From: Teratosphaeria epicoccoides
Lineage: Eukaryota; Ascomycota; Dothideomycetes; Mycosphaerellales; Teratosphaeriaceae
Reading direction: 5' to 3'
Length of the DNA stretch: 64,000 nt
Assembly (NCBI GenBank): GCA_021401465.1
Contig: JADDMT010000115.1
Span: 21,326 to 85,325, forward strand
Part shown: piece by piece, positions 31,485 to 43,939 of the stretch
How positions within the stretch are numbered: the first letter of the stretch is position 1
Layout of the letters: the number at the start of each line of letters is the position of its first letter
Translations under genes and position numbers: made by a program
The notes under the pieces: generated by a model
Databases searched by the model: none
What the model saw: the letters and a program-made list of their open reading frames with translations, nothing else
Told to the model about the DNA's origin: nothing

Positions 31485-34020
31485 GTGCAGGAGTAAGAGT
31501 AAGTTTGCCTAGAAGCAAATCAAGTATTTAGGCTTCATTATGCACGCTAATAGAAAGGGGTATAGGACCCGACCTAGAAAAGGTAGAAGCTATGAAGATT
31601 TAGGTAGCCCTAAAGACATAGAAGGAAGTACGTAGATTTTTAGGTTTTACGAACTACTATAGGATGTTTATCCTAAACTACTTAAAGATAGCTAAGCCTA
31701 TAACTACGCAAACTAGTAAGGGTATACTATTCTCCTAGGGAAAAGAAGAGGAAGCTACGTTTACTTAGCTAGAGGACAAGTTTTATAGAGCTCTAGTCCT
31801 TTTACACTAGGATTCCTAGCTCCTAACATTCCTAGAAACAGACTATAGCGGATTCGCTATAGGGGCCGCTCTACTACAAGAAAAGGACAGGGTCTAGCGT
31901 CTAGTAGGCTTCTTCTCGCAAAAACTAAATAAGGTAGAAATTAACTATAATATCTATGATAAAGAGATGTTAGTAGTAGTATTTAGTATAAAGTTCTAGG
32001 CCTCTAAGCTAAAAGCATGTAGTCCCTTTACTATTCTCATAGACTATAAGAACTTAGAATATTTCATGGTAAAGAGGCAATTATTAGAGAGGCAAATTCG
32101 GTAGTATAAAATCCTATTAAACTATAAGTTTACCTTAGTATACTAACCGGGATCCGAAGTAGTCACGCTAGATAGCCTGTCAAGAAGGGAGCAAGACACA
32201 CTAGGAGAGGAGGACAGAGAGTCAAGGGTTTAGCAGTTCCTTGAACTAGAAAACATGTAATACTAGCTAGGAGGCAAAGGAAAAGGGGGGGGGTAAAAGT
32301 AGCTACTACTTTAGTCTAACTCCTAGTAACTACTTTTAGCGACAACAGGCTAGAACTAATAGACCCTGCCATAGAAACGCTAGGCTTAGGCCTATTCTAA
32401 ACCGAGGAACTAAACGCCCTCTAGATCTCTACTAAGGAAAAGGATAGACTATATAGCATAGTACTCTATGTAATAGAATTAGGAGCCTACATAATACTAA
32501 GCAAAGTCAAGCTAAAGGTATAAGTAGGGGACTATGTAATAGACGAAAAAGGCAACCTCTAGTATAGAGGGAAGCTATAGGTCCCTAGTACTTCTCCTGT
32601 AGAGCCTAGGCTAGATACTACGACACCTAAACTTAAAGCGAATAACATGCTATAGACAAAGATCATATAGTCTGTCTATAATGCCGCGGTATACAGGCAT
32701 CTAGGCAGGATGCTACTACGTCTATTCTAAGCCGCGACTTCTATTAGCTACTACTATCTAAGCAGGTCCGGAAGTTCTTAAGAAACTACGATTATTATAG
32801 GAGGAACAAAGTATAGAGAGAATATAAGCATAGACTCCTATAACTACTATTAGTTCCTAACTAGTTCTTCAAGGAGATCTTGATAGACTTCATGACTAAG
32901 TTGCCTAGTTTAGAGGGGTACTAGTACCTGTAGGTTATTAAAGACCGACTCTCTAAGTCCGTAGTATTAGAGGCGATACCTAGCATAAAAGCTAAGGAGT
33001 ACGCCGATAATTCATGGACTGCTAGGCCTGTTACTATAGCATGCTAGGTACTATTACTAGCGATAGGGGAACTAACTAGACAAGCACGTTCTAGGAAACC
33101 TTTTACTATAGAATAGGCGTATCCTAGAGACTTAGCTCTACATACTACCCTTAAACAGACAGAGGCCCTAAGCGCGTAAATTAAGAAGTACAAGCGTACT
33201 TGCGGAACTTCATTAACTAGGGGTAGTCTGACTAGAAACGCTAGCTTCCCTTAGCGCAACTCGCGCTTAATAGTCAATATTACTTAGGGATTAGTATAAG
33301 TGTATTCTTTGCTACTTATAGATACGAAGTACTATCTCCTATCCTATTACAGACAGAACCTACAAGGTCGAGCTAGCTAAACGCGGCAAAGAGAGTAGAG
33401 GCATTTGTAGAGAAGATCTAACAGATAAAAGACCTATGTCAAACAAGTATAGCAGCCTCTATGTAATAATAGGAGGAGTCCGCTAACAGGAAGCGGACCC
33501 TAGCGCCTATCTATAGGGTAGGCGACAAACTGTGGCTAGACCTAAGGAACTATACTACTAACAGGCTAAAGAAGAGCCTAGATACTAAGCATGTAAAGTA
33601 CATAGTGTCTAAAGTGTTGTCGCTAGTCTCTATGCGATTATTAGGGATACTAAGTAACATCTACCTAGTGTTTTACATGGATCTACTCTAGTTAGCAAGC
33701 TAAGACCCGTTAATAGGACAGGAAACTAACGACAAACAGCTAGACCCTATGCTCTTTGAATTACATGAAGAATAGCAGGTAGAGGAGATACTTTATACAA
33801 GGAAGAAGAAGAAAGGGCAGGGTAGAGAAGTCCTAGTAAAATGGGCTGGATACTACTAGCTAAGCTAGGAACCCTTAGGAAACCTTGCGGACACTATAGC
33901 CCTAGACGAGTTTAAGACTAAATACAGGAGTACAGAGTCTAATAATAGACTTAAAGAGAAGCAGGAGAAGATAAGGAAGGAGAAAGGGAGCCTAGGTAGT
34001 AAAGCCCGGACTTAATGATT
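31485..34020 (+). pseudogene. Gypsy-1 pol, second copy (RT end, RNase H, integrase, chromodomain)
   Basis: Begins inside RT just before KYLGFIMHANRKG (about 31,525) and is collinear with 25,555-28,080. RNase H is at about 31,850-32,200 (ETDYSGFAIGAALLQE; later ARLDSLSRREQDTLG-like). Integrase is at about 32,650-33,430 (EILIDFMTKLP near 32,876). The chromodomain is at about 33,785-33,900 (GREVLVKWAGYY, one Trp codon intact). A G8 run lies at 32,287. There is a frame change near 31,560, and TAG stops are frequent. RT upstream of 31,485 is lost. Confidence 0.8.
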
Positions 34021-34079
34021 ATTCAGGTAGAGAACAGGCGTTTTAGGAAGGATTTAGAGTTTAGGGTTTTACATCTTCA

Positions 34080-35560
34080 TTTTCATATGACTATCTAGCG
34101 GCTGCTGCCGCAAAACCCCCGGAGCCCTAGCAGAGTAATCAGGCCCCTAGCTATTACTAGAAATCATTAGCATAGCGATCGCTAATAGTAAAGGCTAGTA
34201 GGACAGCAGCGCTAAATAACTAGTTAGCAGGGAAAAACGAGCGGAAAGCGAGAGATAACTTATAGATTACCCTACTAGAGGATAGCCTTTTAGACCGTCC
34301 TATTTACCTCACAGGTAACAGCGCTAGAACATTAGTTAGCGAGCAAAAACAACTAGAGTCTAGAAAGAATTACTTAGAGAGCAAGCTAGCCTTCTAGGTA
34401 GGCTGCAAGGCCTTCTAGGCCTTAATGACCTTGACTAGGTCGTCATGCGCGTCTGTACTACTCTAGTTGTTAGCTAGGCAAGAACAAGCGGACTCTTAGA
34501 CTTACTTGTCGCTATTATCTAAACGGGTCTAGACAGTATAGGCAACATAGGTAATAAGTAGACTTTGTACTAGGTAGTAGGCGTTTTTACGTAAAACCTA
34601 GGTTAAACTCATAGGTTCTTGTAATTAATTGCCTTATCGGCATACTGCTAGCAGGTAGTAGAGCAGGAGGACTACAGAATTAGCGGAGTCTAGGAGAAAT
34701 AGCGTAGAATACGAGACTTATAGTCTAGTCTTAGCAATCGACGCTGTAGAGGGCGTAATCTACATAGTAGATAAGTAGAATATTCTAAATCTAGTTAGTT
34801 TTGCCTAGAATCCAGAGCACTTACTACCCTTGACCCTAAGGCCTACTTACGTTAGTTACTATGTTAATGTAAAGGAGAAGGTTAGAAAGAGTAGAAGAAG
34901 CTGTCTTTATTACTAGTAGTAGGTCTGTACGTATATAGTAACGCATAACATTAACGATACGTTATAGAGTAAAGCCGCTAGGGAAGTAAAGGAGTTAGTA
35001 AGGAAGGAGAACAGTGTGTATGTCAGGTTAGTAGAGGATTCCTACAGAACCTAGGTAAAACTAGCTAGGATCCTAGGGTTATTAGTTTATAAAGGGTAAA
35101 GTAGACTTACTAGACAAGTAAAGTAAGCTTTTAATACAGCGAATTAACAGGGATGCCGCTAGCATCTAGAATGACAGTAAGGGTTACAGTTAGCTATTAA
35201 TAGCTGCCTTGTAGTAGTATGACGCAGGTTATTAGTTAGCGTAGATGTTAATTAGTTATAATTTAACAGTAAAGTAGAGTAGCTAAGTAAGGTAGAGTTA
35301 GGGAACTACGCAAAACTAGCTAGGAGCCAGGTTTTATGCGCTAGAGGACAGCTAGTAGGAGGGGGTTTAGTCGCAGAGATAAGGTAAAGTAGACTTAGCC
35401 AAGTAAACTAGAATCCCGAGACTATACAGGACTAGTTAGAGGCCTGGCCTGTAGGGCCAGAGAGTAGTTAGTAGGACGCTACTACCCTCTAGGGGGCTCG
35501 CGCTCCCTTAGGTTCCTTACTATTCTACATAGAAGAAGGCAAGTAGGGGGGGGGGTGTAA
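34080..35560 (+). mobile_element. Gypsy-1 3' region, variant copy
   Basis: Lies between pol and LTR. The right part (from about 35,270) clearly matches 1135-1480 and 29,265-29,590. The left part is diverged. It includes a plus-strand open-looking stretch, about 34,720-35,080 (LVLAIDAVEGVIYIVDK, EVKELVRKENSVYVRLVEDS). It ends in a G-rich tract (about 35,535-35,555). The left boundary is uncertain. Confidence 0.5.
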
Positions 35561-35735
35561 TGTAAAGGGCAAGGCCCTAGGTCCATAGCGTAGGCTAAGG
35601 CCTATACGCGACCCCTAACAACCCCTAACAAGGCTAGCTATAAAGGACTAGACAGCTAGCGGATAGTCCTTCTCTCCCTATTATACTTGTTAAATACTAC
35701 ATAAACCCTTGTATACATACTGTTTACCTGTGACA
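35561..35735 (+). repeat. Gypsy-1 3' LTR (third copy)
   Basis: TGTAAAGGGCAAGG to ACCTGTGACA. Contains a short internal duplication (ACCCCTAACA twice) compared with the other copies. Abuts Copia-2. Confidence 0.75.
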
Positions 35736-35739
35736 CCTT

Positions 35740-37250
35740 TAAGAGCGCTAACAATTTAGTTTTAGTAGTTAATTTAGTTATAGTTGCTTGCTTTATAGCC
35801 TTCTAATTAATAAGGCTACTAAACAAGAAGACTGTAATACCTTCTAAGCGTTTACGTGTTATAGCATTTTCTGCAAACAAAGCATCTAGATATACTGCTA
35901 GTACGTTACTTGCACGCAGAGTAGTATTAGTAAAGTACTTAGAGAGTCCCTTGCCTACACCCCTAAGTCTAAGGGCAAGATACGTAGTATTATCAAGATA
36001 ATCGAGGCAGTAGTCTGCCGCTACAAGACAAGCCTCCGAAGGGCTCTTCATATATAAGGAAAGCACTAATACTACCTTCGTAATGTCCGGACGAGTTTAG
36101 ATAGCTAGCTAGTTAAGGGAACTAACTCGTTCTACATAGGCATGAATAGACTTAGTAGAAGCTTGTTTAGCATGTAGTAAAAGCTCGATCTCTAGAAGCG
36201 GCGTAGTAGCGCGCTTTAGCTTCTGCCTAACGTTAAAGCGTTTAATGGTCTTGTTAATATAGTCGGCCTATAACAGCTAGACTATGTATTACTTGTAGTT
36301 ACGAATTATCTTGATACTAAGGAACTAGTTAATGTCTCCTAGCTTAGTAAGCTTAAAACGCTTGCGGAGGTTAACCTTAAACTGCTTGACTTTAGCAGTG
36401 AAGTGCTTGTCATGCATAAGGCAGATATTGTCTACGTAGAAGAATACAAGGATCTTACTATTACTATACAGACACTTAACACTAGGTATTTGTTTGAAGC
36501 CGAGTACTTTGAGCTCGCTAGAGAAGAGGTCTTACTATAGCTTTACTAACTCCTTGAAGCCATACAATGCTTTCATGACTTAAAGCACATGTCCTAGCTT
36601 CTTGTAGTAGTACCTGTTAGGGGGGTAGTAGTAGAAAGGATATAGTATCTTTGCGTTAAGATATGCGTTAACAGCGTCTATCTGTTTGCAGTCTAACTCG
36701 TAATAGGCTATGACTGCTATTAGTACGTAGAAAACACGAGCTGCTAGCGTAGCTACGTACGTTTTAAATAGAGTAGTTTGCAAATTACCGCGTCTATAGA
36801 GTCTCGCCTTAAACTTGTCAAGGTATCTAGAGAAGTCGTATTTGATCTTAAATACCCGCTTAAGTAGTACTAGTTTGTAGCTACAGAGCAACTCCTTAGG
36901 GAACTAGACGAATGTGCTAGTTTACATTGTCTTGTTAAACTTAGCATTATAGGCGCGTCTCTATTTAGCGGCGTGTAGGCTCTTCATTGCTTAGTTATAC
37001 TACATAGGTTCTAGGCCTAGATTATCTCGATGTAGTTTAGTTAACTAGTAGTAGAGCGTGGCGGATTCTATGGCGGCGCTAATAGTGTAGAAGACCTACA
37101 CGTAGTATAGAGTAATAAAGAAGGCCTGTCTTGTCTTTTGTCGCTTTAACTAGTAGTCGTCTATGTTAGCTATGTTAACTAGCTTATGTTCTAGCTAGTA
37201 GATACGTTGCTATACTAGCTACTCTAGCACGTCTAGTAGTAGCGACTTGC
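35740..37250 (-). pseudogene. Copia-2 reverse transcriptase and RNase H start, truncated
   Basis: On the minus strand, from about 36,890 leftwards, Copia RT is plain: DKFKARLYRRGN, then ATLAARVFYVLIAVIAYYEL and DAVNAYLNAKI. The catalytic region reads FFYVDNICL near 36,440 (Asn for the second Asp of YVDD), then HFTAKVKQFKVNL and LGDINQFLSIKI. The connection and RNase H start lie at 36,070-35,800 (SEACLVAADYCLDYLDNTTY). Integrase C-terminal sequence may occupy 37,250-36,900. It is cut on the left by the Gypsy-1 LTR and on the right by the Gypsy-3 LTR. This family has fewer stops than its neighbours. Confidence 0.8.
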
Positions 37251-37307
37251 TCGTAAAGACAGAGAAGTTAAGGGCTAGGTATCTGTCTTGCTTGCCTTCT
37301 ATTAGTG

Positions 37308-37568
37308 TGTTACGGAACAGTGTTATAGAACATAGCCGTAATAGAGGAGTCATGCGATGCCCTCTAAGTCATATAATGCGACTCTGTTTTAGAAGCTTCT
37401 ATAGGAGCCAAGACAGAGAACATAGCTTAGTAATAGAGACTGTCTCTATTAGAGCAAAGTTTCTAATAGAGCATAACAGAGACATGCTCTGTTACACACT
37501 AATGTCTCCTATGTATTTAGGAACGCTAAGACGCCCTTATAGCTCGAACGTGTTTAACTCATGTTATT
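37308..37568 (+). repeat. Gypsy-3 5' LTR (second copy)
   Basis: TGTTACGGAACAG to TCATGTTATT. The left half matches 43780-43932 and the right half matches 5,440-5,570. It is rich in the CTCTATTAGAG / ACAGAGAC palindromic motifs. Gypsy-3 gag follows at about 37,790. Confidence 0.7.
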
Positions 37569-37789
37569 ATCTTACTAATTAGAATTTAACCTTTGTTCCC
37601 TTTAGATTACATCGTTCCTATTTACTACTGCCTCTCTAAAGAGTAATTACCCTACGTAACTTGAATATTCCTCTTGAGGCTTAGTTAATAGCAAGGTCGG
37701 TAACACTTTAAACGCCCTTAGGATAAGTGCTACACAGTAAACTAGAAGGGGAACTCCTGCCCTAAGCGATGTAGGAAGTTCTTGTTAAC

Positions 37790-40700
37790 GATCTAGTACT
37801 CCTTAGTCGGCTATTAACGTACTAGCTAACTACACTAAGGAGGACTCCCTCAAGGTCGGCAAGCCGGACTACTACTATAGCGACTAAGACAAGTTCGACA
37901 TCTAGCTTACCTAAATAGACATGTACTTCAAGTTTAACAACATAGGAGAAGCATAGAACCTCTCTTTGTAACAACCTTTATACGAGGAAGAGCTTAGCAC
38001 TAGATCAAACCTTTTCTTAGGAACTAATTAGATAACAAGGAAGATTCAAGTAGAATCTTTCGATCCTAGAACTATTTAAAGAATGCTATGAAGACAGTCT
38101 ATAGAGTCTCGAACGAAATGTCAACTATAGTTTAAGTTGTTTAGCATATTACTTAGAAGACATTAGCAGCTAAGTATGCGGCTAAATTCTAGGAGCACGC
38201 GTAGGTTACTAAATAGGACAACAAAGCCCTCTAAGTTATGTTCTGACGAGGCCTTAAGGACAATGTTAAAGACAAACTAATGCGCTACAGAGGACGTATT
38301 GACAACCTCGGAGAACTAGTTAAAGTAGCGATTAAGCTAGACGACTAACTTTACGAAAGATTAATAGAGCGCTACTTTAACTCTAAGATCTCTAGAAAAG
38401 TAGGATATGTGCTAGATAAACTACGCGGAGGATAGTCTTGACTAACCTATCAGAGATAACAGCGTGATCCTAATGTAATAGACTAGTAGTTTAACGCTAT
38501 CTAGAAGGGTCGGTCTAAAGGAAAAGGGAAACATAGGAAGAGTTTACCCTAAGGAGCAGGAAAACTAAGTTGCTATGCCTGTAGCAGAGAAGGCTACATA
38601 GCAAGGGACTATTACAACAAGAATAAGGTGCGACGCGGACAGTTTAATATGATGTAATAGAAGGACCTAGGCAGAGAAGGCCACAAAAGGATTAGTAAGC
38701 TAAGCTCTATTAAGAAAGCGCTAAGGACCTACGCAGAGGTAAATACTAGAAGAACTCCCTGCACGAATAATAGATCATAGTGTAGAACCCTTAATTAGGA
38801 ACTCTGCAAGGATCTATAGTGCGATATCTATGAAGAAGACAAAGAACTCCGCAACTACAAGAATAACGTTAAATTAGGATTTGCCAAGTTAGGGATATTA
38901 CCTAAGGAACGCTTGCTAATTCTACTAGAACTACATGGCACATGCAGAGCTCCGACGAAACGCGAGTTTTGTATAATAGCAAGAAGGACTAGGCACGCAC
39001 AACTAAGCCTTACACAAGAAGACGCAAGCCTTGAAGAAATTGACGAGTCTTGCTTTAACGACAATGACAAAGAGAACCGAGATCTAAGAACTTCATTCCC
39101 TTAAGAAGAGGCGCTCGAAGTAATTCGAGAAGTTCTAGAGTCCCCTTAGTAAGAGGAGGATTAGCAAGACAAGTCTAAGGAAGAAAGTCCTAATGAATTA
39201 GACAAATCCGATGAAGAAATTAAGGAGGGAAGTAACGACAAAATCCTTACGTTTATAGTAGATACGCTAGCACTAATACGCGTATTGTTACTACATATCG
39301 TAAGATAACATGAAGAAATATTCCTAAGGATAAATAACAAGCAACGAAGAATAAACCCGGTATAGCTTAACTACGCATAGATAATGCTACGAGCTAAATT
39401 CTAGAATCACCTACAACTAAAGATTACGCCTGTCACAACTTTGTTATAGAACGAATACCTATAGGAAGCATAGTTACCCTACATGGATACCTTTTACTAG
39501 ATAACTAAAGCGTAGTAACTAGGGAAATGCAGGATGTAGTCGAAAGATTAAACTAACGATACTAGAAGGCAATTACTACACAAGGATAATACGCATGTAA
39601 CGAAACCCTCGAAGAAGAATTATATGCGCAAGAAGCGCTAAGGACAAAACAACAGATCCTAGGATAGTTAGAGTAACGTCAGGCTAGGAACTAGTTAGGA
39701 AACAGATCTACTCTCTAGATTAGAGCGTTCTAAGAGAGTTCCTTAATATTAAAAGCGCTTAAGCATCGACAGTAGTCTTCTACACTAAAGTTATTATTAA
39801 CAGGCATAGGATAACTACCCTTATAGATTCTAGAGTAGACGGGAATTTTGCTTCCGAATTATTTGTTAAGAGCTAAGGGATTATAACCTAAAGCAGAGAA
39901 GAAGGAACATATGAACTTACTGTAGCAGATAGGTTACTATTACCTAAAGTAGAGCGAGAGACAATACCGCTACTACTAGCTATCTAATAGCACTACAAGG
40001 AAATTATCTTAGATGTTATTAACATAGCTAGTCATGACATTATGCTAGGCATGCCTTAATTAAGAAAGCATAACCTAGTAATTAACTAGAGAAAAGGAGT
40101 ACTCACATTTAGGGAATGTAATTACATGATTAGCATTCGTCCTACATAGCGGCAGCGTTCGCTAGTAGATAAGATTAACAAGCGCAGGATAACACATAAG
40201 ACGTTTGCATTAATAGGAAGTACAGAATATACTTAACCTAAATTGACACCTCTATTAGGTTAAGAGGGTTAACACGATGATTACAGGAAGGATAGAAGTT
40301 ATGTACTATTAAAGGATGACACTAGAATCTCGGACCTAGACATCCCTAAGGAGTATCGTAAGTAGAAACGACTCTTTAAAGAGGAGAGAGGCAAAGCCGC
40401 CTTACCTAAACATTAACTATAGGATCATAAGATACACTTATAGCTAGGGAAGGAGCCTCTATAGGGACCTTTATACGTAATGTCTAAGAAAGAGCTTAAG
40501 ACCCTAAACGAATAGCTAAAGGAGAAACTAGAAAAAGGCTAGATATAGAAGTCGACATCCTTAGCAGCCTTACTAGTAATGTTTGTTCTAAAAGCAAGCA
40601 GGAAACTACAACTAGTAGTAGATTTTAGACAACTAAACGACATTATAATTAAGAATCGATACCTATTACTAAACATTGAAGAAATGCAAGACCGATTAAC

Positions 40701-43115
40701 TAGGTTAGACTAGTACACAAAGATTAACTTACGTAATACGTTTTACGTAATACGCATAGTACCTAGATACGAATAGATGACTGCATTCTAGACAAGATAC
40801 AGGCTTTATGAGTTCTTAGTCATGCTAATAGGACTAATAAATGCCCTAACGTTATGTCAGGACCTTGTTAATAAAGTCCTTCGAGAACTTCTAGATGTAT
40901 ACGTCGTAGCATATATAGACAACATCCTAATTTATACTAGGGGAAGTCTTAACAAGCACGTATAATGAGTACAAGATGTCTTTGAATAGTTAAGCTAAGT
41001 AGGGTTCAAGACTATACCAGAAAAATGCGAGTTCTATAAGAAGGAAGTTAAGTTCCTTGGATTCATTATTAGTATAATAGGAATCTAGATCGATCTAGAG
41101 AAGACTAAGTCGATACAGGAATAGCTAACACTGACATGCGTTAAGGACATACAGGCATCCCTAGGATTAGCTGACTATAATAGGAAATTCATTAAGGGCT
41201 ATTCTAAGACATTAGTACCCCTAATAGAGCTTACAAAGAAAGACAAGAAATAGAACTAGAGCTAAAGGGAAGATTTAGCGTTTAAGCAACTAAAGGAATA
41301 GTGCGCTTTAGCACTAACGCTACGACTATTCGATGGAGAAAAAGTGGTCTAGATAGAAACAGACGTGTTAGACAGAGCTATAGGAGTATGCCTCACGTAA
41401 TAGCATGATAGGAAACGACACCCTATGGCCTATTACTTAAGAAAGATGTTACCTATAGAACATAACTACGACATCTATGATAAGGAGCTACTTACAATAG
41501 TTGCATTATTGTAATACTAGCGAGTATACGTAGAAGGATTAACGAGTCTTACAATTCTTTCTGATCACAAGAATCTGACTTACTTTACTACGACTAAGGT
41601 ACTAACCTAAAGACAAGCCCGCTAGTCAGAGCTTTTAGGACAGTACAAGTTTAAAATCCGCTATACCCTAGGACGCAAGAACGGAAGAGGCGACGTACTA
41701 AGCCGCTATAGCGACTATATAGAGGGTCAGGAACTAGTGCAAGAGGAAATACTTAAGGCAAATGAAGATAGAAGCCTTAGTGCTAACACTAAGGAGTTTA
41801 ACACTATTATGCAAGTTCTTTAAGATGACGAAGAACAATTCATAATCAAACATGGGAAATACTAAGTACCTAAGGAATAAGTTACGGAGTGTATATAACA
41901 ACATCATGACAGGCTAGAAAATAGACACCCTAGAGTTTTAAAGACAATAGAATTAGTCAAGCGAAGCTTTAGATTCCTACACATGCGACAACGAGTTCTA
42001 GAGTACATTAAGAAATGTCTACAATGCTAACAGAACAAGGCTAGTAGACATAGCCTATATAGACATATTTAGTTCAGGATACCGCTAAAACAACTATAGG
42101 ACGAAGTTATAATAGACCTTATCACAAAACTACTAGAGTCTAAGGACCTAGTCACAGGACATAGCTACGACATCATACTAGTCATAGTCAATAGGCTTAC
42201 GAAATACGTACACTTCATTCCTGCTAATAAGATAAGCATAGTAGAGTAACTCGGGTACCTTGTACTAGATAGACTTGTGTAATACTATAGATTCCTAAGG
42301 ACATATATTACAGATAAGGACAAGCTCTTTACATCGAACTATTAGAAGACGCTTATAGCGACACTCGGAATCAAGCACAAGCTCTTGATAGCATACTATC
42401 CATAGACAGATAGCTAGATAGAAATCAAGAACTAGGCCTTAGAGGTATATTTACGACACTACGTTAACTACACACAGAATAATTAGGCATTACTACTACC
42501 TATAGCACAGCTCGCACTAAATAATTAACAATCTAAGACTACAAAATAATCACTATTCTTCGCTAATTTTAGGAAACATCTGCGACTGTTTAGGGAATAG
42601 TGTTTATAACATCTACACGCGGATAAGGCAATAGTCGCTTTAGAAGACTTAAAGCAGGTATATAAGGAATTACAAGAGGTAATTGCTAAGTCTTAAGAGA
42701 AGATCATGGGACAGTATAACGCTAAACGAAAAATGGTACCCTAGCTTAAGAAGGGGGATAAGGTCTACCTCCTTACAGAAAACCTAAGAACCTAGAGATT
42801 AACTAAGAAACTAGACTATGTTAAGGTCAGGCCATTTTTAATTAATAAGCCCCTCGGACTAGTTAATTACTGACTTAAACTACTAGACAACGCGAATATA
42901 TAGCTAGTATTCTATGTGTCTATGCTAGAGCTAGTAGACGCTAAAACACCATGCTAGGAAATGTTTTACTTCTAACTAGAGGAAGAGAACAAGTTTGAAG
43001 TTAAAAAGATCCTAGACTAGAAAGGTTAGAGATACCTTATAAAGTAGAAAGGATACCTACATACTAAAAACACCTAGGAACTACAGGAAAACCTCGTTAA
43101 CTGCTACTAACTTCT
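37790..43115 (+). pseudogene. Gypsy-3 gag-pol with chromodomain, near full length (RIP-inactivated)
   Basis: Gag runs from about 37,800 to a zinc knuckle at about 38,573 reading CYACSREGYIARDY. An acidic linker (38,680-39,790) is conserved in the truncated copy. The protease is at about 39,825-40,110 (HDIMLGMP). RT spans about 40,390-41,080: LQLVVDFRQLNDIIIKNRYL, then AYIDNILIY (YIDD lost to YIDN), then FLGFIISIIGI. RNase H is at 41,330-41,720 (VDFRQ-type RT then YDIYDKELLTIVALL and LSDHKNLTYFTT). Integrase spans 41,880-42,560 with the HHCC finger (KKCLQC) and core. The chromodomain is at 43,000-43,110 (GYLHTKNT.ELQENLVNCY). Stops are mostly TAG, and the frame is collinear almost throughout. 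Confidence 0.87.
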
Positions 43116-43145
43116 AAGACAATTCAGGCAGGCTAGAAGGGGAAC

Positions 43146-43704
43146 CTAATGTAGTAAGATCTAAGAAACCCGCAAGAGTAGCCTACTCGTCAGGAGGCAT
43201 TTCCAAGATGCTATTAAAGTTAAAAGGAGGCTCAGGAACCTTAACCCTAACATTATCGAGCAACTCTTTAACTAGAGGATCCTCAAGCTCTAGAATATCT
43301 AGCGCCTCCCTAACGGCGTCATCTATGCGACGCTTAGCTAAACGTAGCTACTTATAAAGACAAATTTTCTTCATGTAACAATCTTGTAACTTTTGCATGA
43401 TATCGACCTCCTCCTCTTCTAATGATTTCATATCTCGACGAAGCCTCTTGCGAAGACCCTGAAGCTTTTCCTATTAAGGAGCAGAGAGAGTAACATCATA
43501 CTCTTTACAATTCTTTCGAACACATTCTAAGCATTTTGACAACTAAGGACTAATAACGCATTAAGGCTAAGGTTAGCTAGGAGAAACCTTAGCGTTGCAA
43601 CAATTCTTGTAAGGAGCTATTTCTATGCTAGTTTTTGCAATGTTAGCAGCAAGAGCTTTTTGACTAAGGTAGGAAGATTTCTTGCGAGAAGAAGAAGAAG
43701 ACAT
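43146..43704 (-). pseudogene. Gypsy-3 antisense accessory ORF, Cys-cluster/coiled-coil protein
   Basis: From the ATG at 43704 the minus-strand frame runs for about 185 codons to the pol end, with about six internal TAG/TAA codons and no indel. The N-terminus is Ser/Lys rich. Next comes a Cys cluster with KCLECVRKNCKEYDV (C-x2-C-x4-C, then Tyr where TGT would give Cys). A basic, strongly helical heptad-like segment follows (LRKRLRRDMKSLEEEEVDI, then MKKICLYK and RLAKRRIDDAVREALDI). The C-terminus is acidic and Pro-rich. It lies between the chromodomain and the 3' LTR, opposite to pol, like the ORF in Gypsy-2 and Gypsy-4. The zinc-cluster-plus-coiled-coil layout suggests nucleic-acid binding and dimerisation; that is inference. 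Confidence 0.7.
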
Positions 43705-43779
43705 TATTAAGCAGTAAAAACAGATAGAATAGTAATGACACTTGTAAGCTCAGGACAAGCTAAGCTAAAATTAGGATAG

Positions 43780-43932
43780 TGTTACGGAATAGTAATATAG
43801 AACATAGCTGTAACAGAGGAGTTATGTAATGCCCTCTAAGTCATATAATACGACTCTGTTTTAGAAGCTTCTATAGGAGCTAAGACAGAGAACATGGCTT
43901 ACTAACAGAGACTGTCTCTATTAGAGCATAAT
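43780..43932 (+). repeat. Gypsy-3 3' LTR, truncated
   Basis: TGTTACGGAATAG onward matches the first 150 bp of 37308-37568. It breaks off after TTAGAGCATA, where Copia-3 sequence starts. Confidence 0.7.
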
Positions 43933-43939
43933 AACTAGC

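Noticed and set aside
37247..37582. 111-codon open frame
   Set aside because: It overlaps the Gypsy-3 LTR and has no protein-like features.
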